A DNA stretch of 64,000 bases from SB11 sp964584305. Lineage in GTDB: Bacteria > Bacteroidota > Bacteroidia > UBA8524. Numbering within the stretch: the first letter of the stretch is position 1; each line of letters starts with the position of its first letter. The DNA is taken from positions 98,229 through 162,228 of the forward strand of contig CAZOZL010000006.1 in the NCBI GenBank assembly GCA_964584305.1, in the 5' to 3' direction. The notes below the pieces were generated by a model. That model did no database searches and was not told the origin of the DNA. It saw only the letters and a program-made list of their open reading frames with translations. Positions 63,130-64,000 of the stretch are shown here, piece after piece. Position numbers and translations under genes: made by a program.

Positions 63130-64000
63130 ATGGCTACCAATAGCAACATATTCCTATCATACTGTTGGGCAAACAAAGAAATAGCAGATACCATTGATAA
63201 AGATTTTAAGGCAGTAGGCATTACCTTAGTAAGAGACGAGCGAGATATAGAATATACTAATAGCCTTAAAAAATTTATGAAAAGCATTGCCACACACGAT
63301 TTTGCGATGGTGCTAATAAGTAATGATTTTTTAGGCTCGTCCAATTGTATGTATGAGATAATGGAACTGATGAATGGTGAAAACTACAAAAAAAAGATAC
63401 TACCTATTTTAGTTGAAGATAAAAAAGGGAAAGACCCTAAAATATTTACAGATGAAGAGAGGGCTGAAATAGTACGCTATTGGAATAATAAGAAAGAAGA
63501 AGCACTAAAGATATTGCGTATAGAAGACCCCACCCAATTAAACAGCGTGCAAGAAAACCTGAAACACTACAAGAATATTTGTGAAAATATTAATGATTTC
63601 TTGGCTTATATAACAGATATAAAATGCCTAAAGTTTGACGAATTAAAAGGAGATTATACACCTATTTTTACCCGCATAGGTTATACTCACAATGTTGCCG
63701 AAGAATTAGAACAACTTATTAAAATAATAAATATTGAAGATGAGGAAGACCAAGAAATAGCCATAGAGGAGTTTATAGAAAAACACCCTACTAATTATAT
63801 AGGTTTTTTGGGCAAAGGTTATATTGCTGATAGCCGAAAGAAGTATAAAGTAAGCAAAACTGCGTATGAAAAAGCTATTAAAATAAACCCAAACCATGAT
63901 TCTGCACATAATAACTATGCTGCTTTATTGATACAACACTTTGAGGATAAAGAAGGGGCTAAAAAGCATTTTCTAAAAGCCATCGAAATAAACCCAAACC
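63130..64000 (+). CDS. TIR-domain protein with TPR repeats (3' end outside window)
   Basis: 290 residues visible from ATG 63130 (MATNSNIFLSYCWANKEIAD); the frame is open to the right edge. The N-terminal TIR domain (about 5-145) shows NIFLSYCWAN (strand A), DFAMVLISNDFL, and SSNCMYEIMEL with Glu76 in the place of the catalytic Glu of NAD-cleaving TIRs. Then come a helical linker and TPR units (about 225-290): YKVSKTAYEKAIKINPNHDS and GAKKHFLKAIEINPN, about 36 residues apart. TIR-TPR proteins occur in bacterial anti-phage defence, where TIR degrades NAD or makes a signal; a regulatory role cannot be excluded. It is divergent from the NagZ fusion, across a repeat-rich region. Confidence 0.85.
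   Translation, partial: MATNSNIFLSYCWANKEIADTIDKDFKAVGITLVRDERDIEYTNSLKKFMKSIATHDFAMVLISNDFLGSSNCMYEIMELMNGENYKKKILPILVEDKKGKDPKIFTDEERAEIVRYWNNKKEEALKILRIEDPTQLNSVQENLKHYKNICENINDFLAYITDIKCLKFDELKGDYTPIFTRIGYTHNVAEELEQLIKIINIEDEEDQEIAIEEFIEKHPTNYIGFLGKGYIADSRKKYKVSKTAYEKAIKINPNHDSAHNNYAALLIQHFEDKEGAKKHFLKAIEINPN

Noticed and set aside
1..64000. CRISPR arrays, tRNA or rRNA genes, transposases, prophage genes
   Set aside because: No regularly spaced repeats, no cloverleaf-type sequence and no recombinase-like protein was found in any gap or frame that I checked.

Overview
The window is an AT-rich chromosomal segment of a member of the Bacteroidota. The evidence is a full-length SprA (the roughly 2,400-residue outer-membrane translocon of the type IX secretion system, T9SS), a secreted protein with a T9SS C-terminal sorting signal, DUF2490 and HYC_CC_PP family proteins, and several TAnnTTTG boxes, the sigma-ABfr -7 element of this phylum, just upstream of start codons. 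I cannot place it below phylum. No rRNA, tRNA, CRISPR array, phage or transposase gene was seen. The sequence is a draft assembly: 100 N bases at 54802-54901 break an M1 peptidase gene. Both window edges cut genes: an MscS channel on the left and a TIR-TPR protein on the right.

Layout, left to right. 1-3272: MscS channel, amino-acid dehydrogenase and anmK, all on the minus strand. 3708-12321: sprA, ruvA and purQ (minus). 12618-18107: an apparent inorganic-carbon block, made of a SulP transporter with a beta-carbonic anhydrase, then a bestrophin-like channel with a second beta-carbonic anhydrase and a DUF2490 outer-membrane protein, plus a divergent TetR regulator. 18307-22596: a probable copper-handling operon of a HYC_CC_PP protein, an MbnP-like protein with a T9SS sorting domain, two di-haem MauG/MbnH-type lipoproteins and an AraC regulator with an N-terminal CxxC metal-binding-like segment. 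22648-28147: the rod-shape operon mreB-mreC-mreD-mrdA-rodA. 28506-39555: a tightly packed nine-gene polysaccharide export operon (TolC-like, GumC/Wzz-like, flippase, O-antigen ligase/polymerase, four glycosyltransferases, one methyltransferase), with a divergent glycosyltransferase at 39641-40840.

40924-63000 is mixed housekeeping: VIT1/CCC1 metal transporter, YjbR protein, TonB, a coiled-coil membrane protein, a DUF255 thioredoxin-fold protein, a Lys-rich-tailed secreted protein, purL, metK, a WG-repeat protein, a DMT permease, an M1 peptidase, hflX, a GT-C-like membrane protein and a NagZ-like/beta-lactamase-fold fusion. anmK and the NagZ fusion, though far apart, both belong to peptidoglycan recycling; purQ and purL encode parts of one enzyme, FGAM synthase.

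The intergenic regions at 42894-43337, 56065-56330 and 62517-63129 share a dispersed, hairpin-forming repeat. Two copies are about 100 bp long and end in inverted repeats, like a MITE. The strongest leads are the copper/MbnP-MbnH operon, the TIR-TPR protein at the right edge (a possible anti-phage NADase), the paired carbonic-anhydrase/transporter block and this repeat family.
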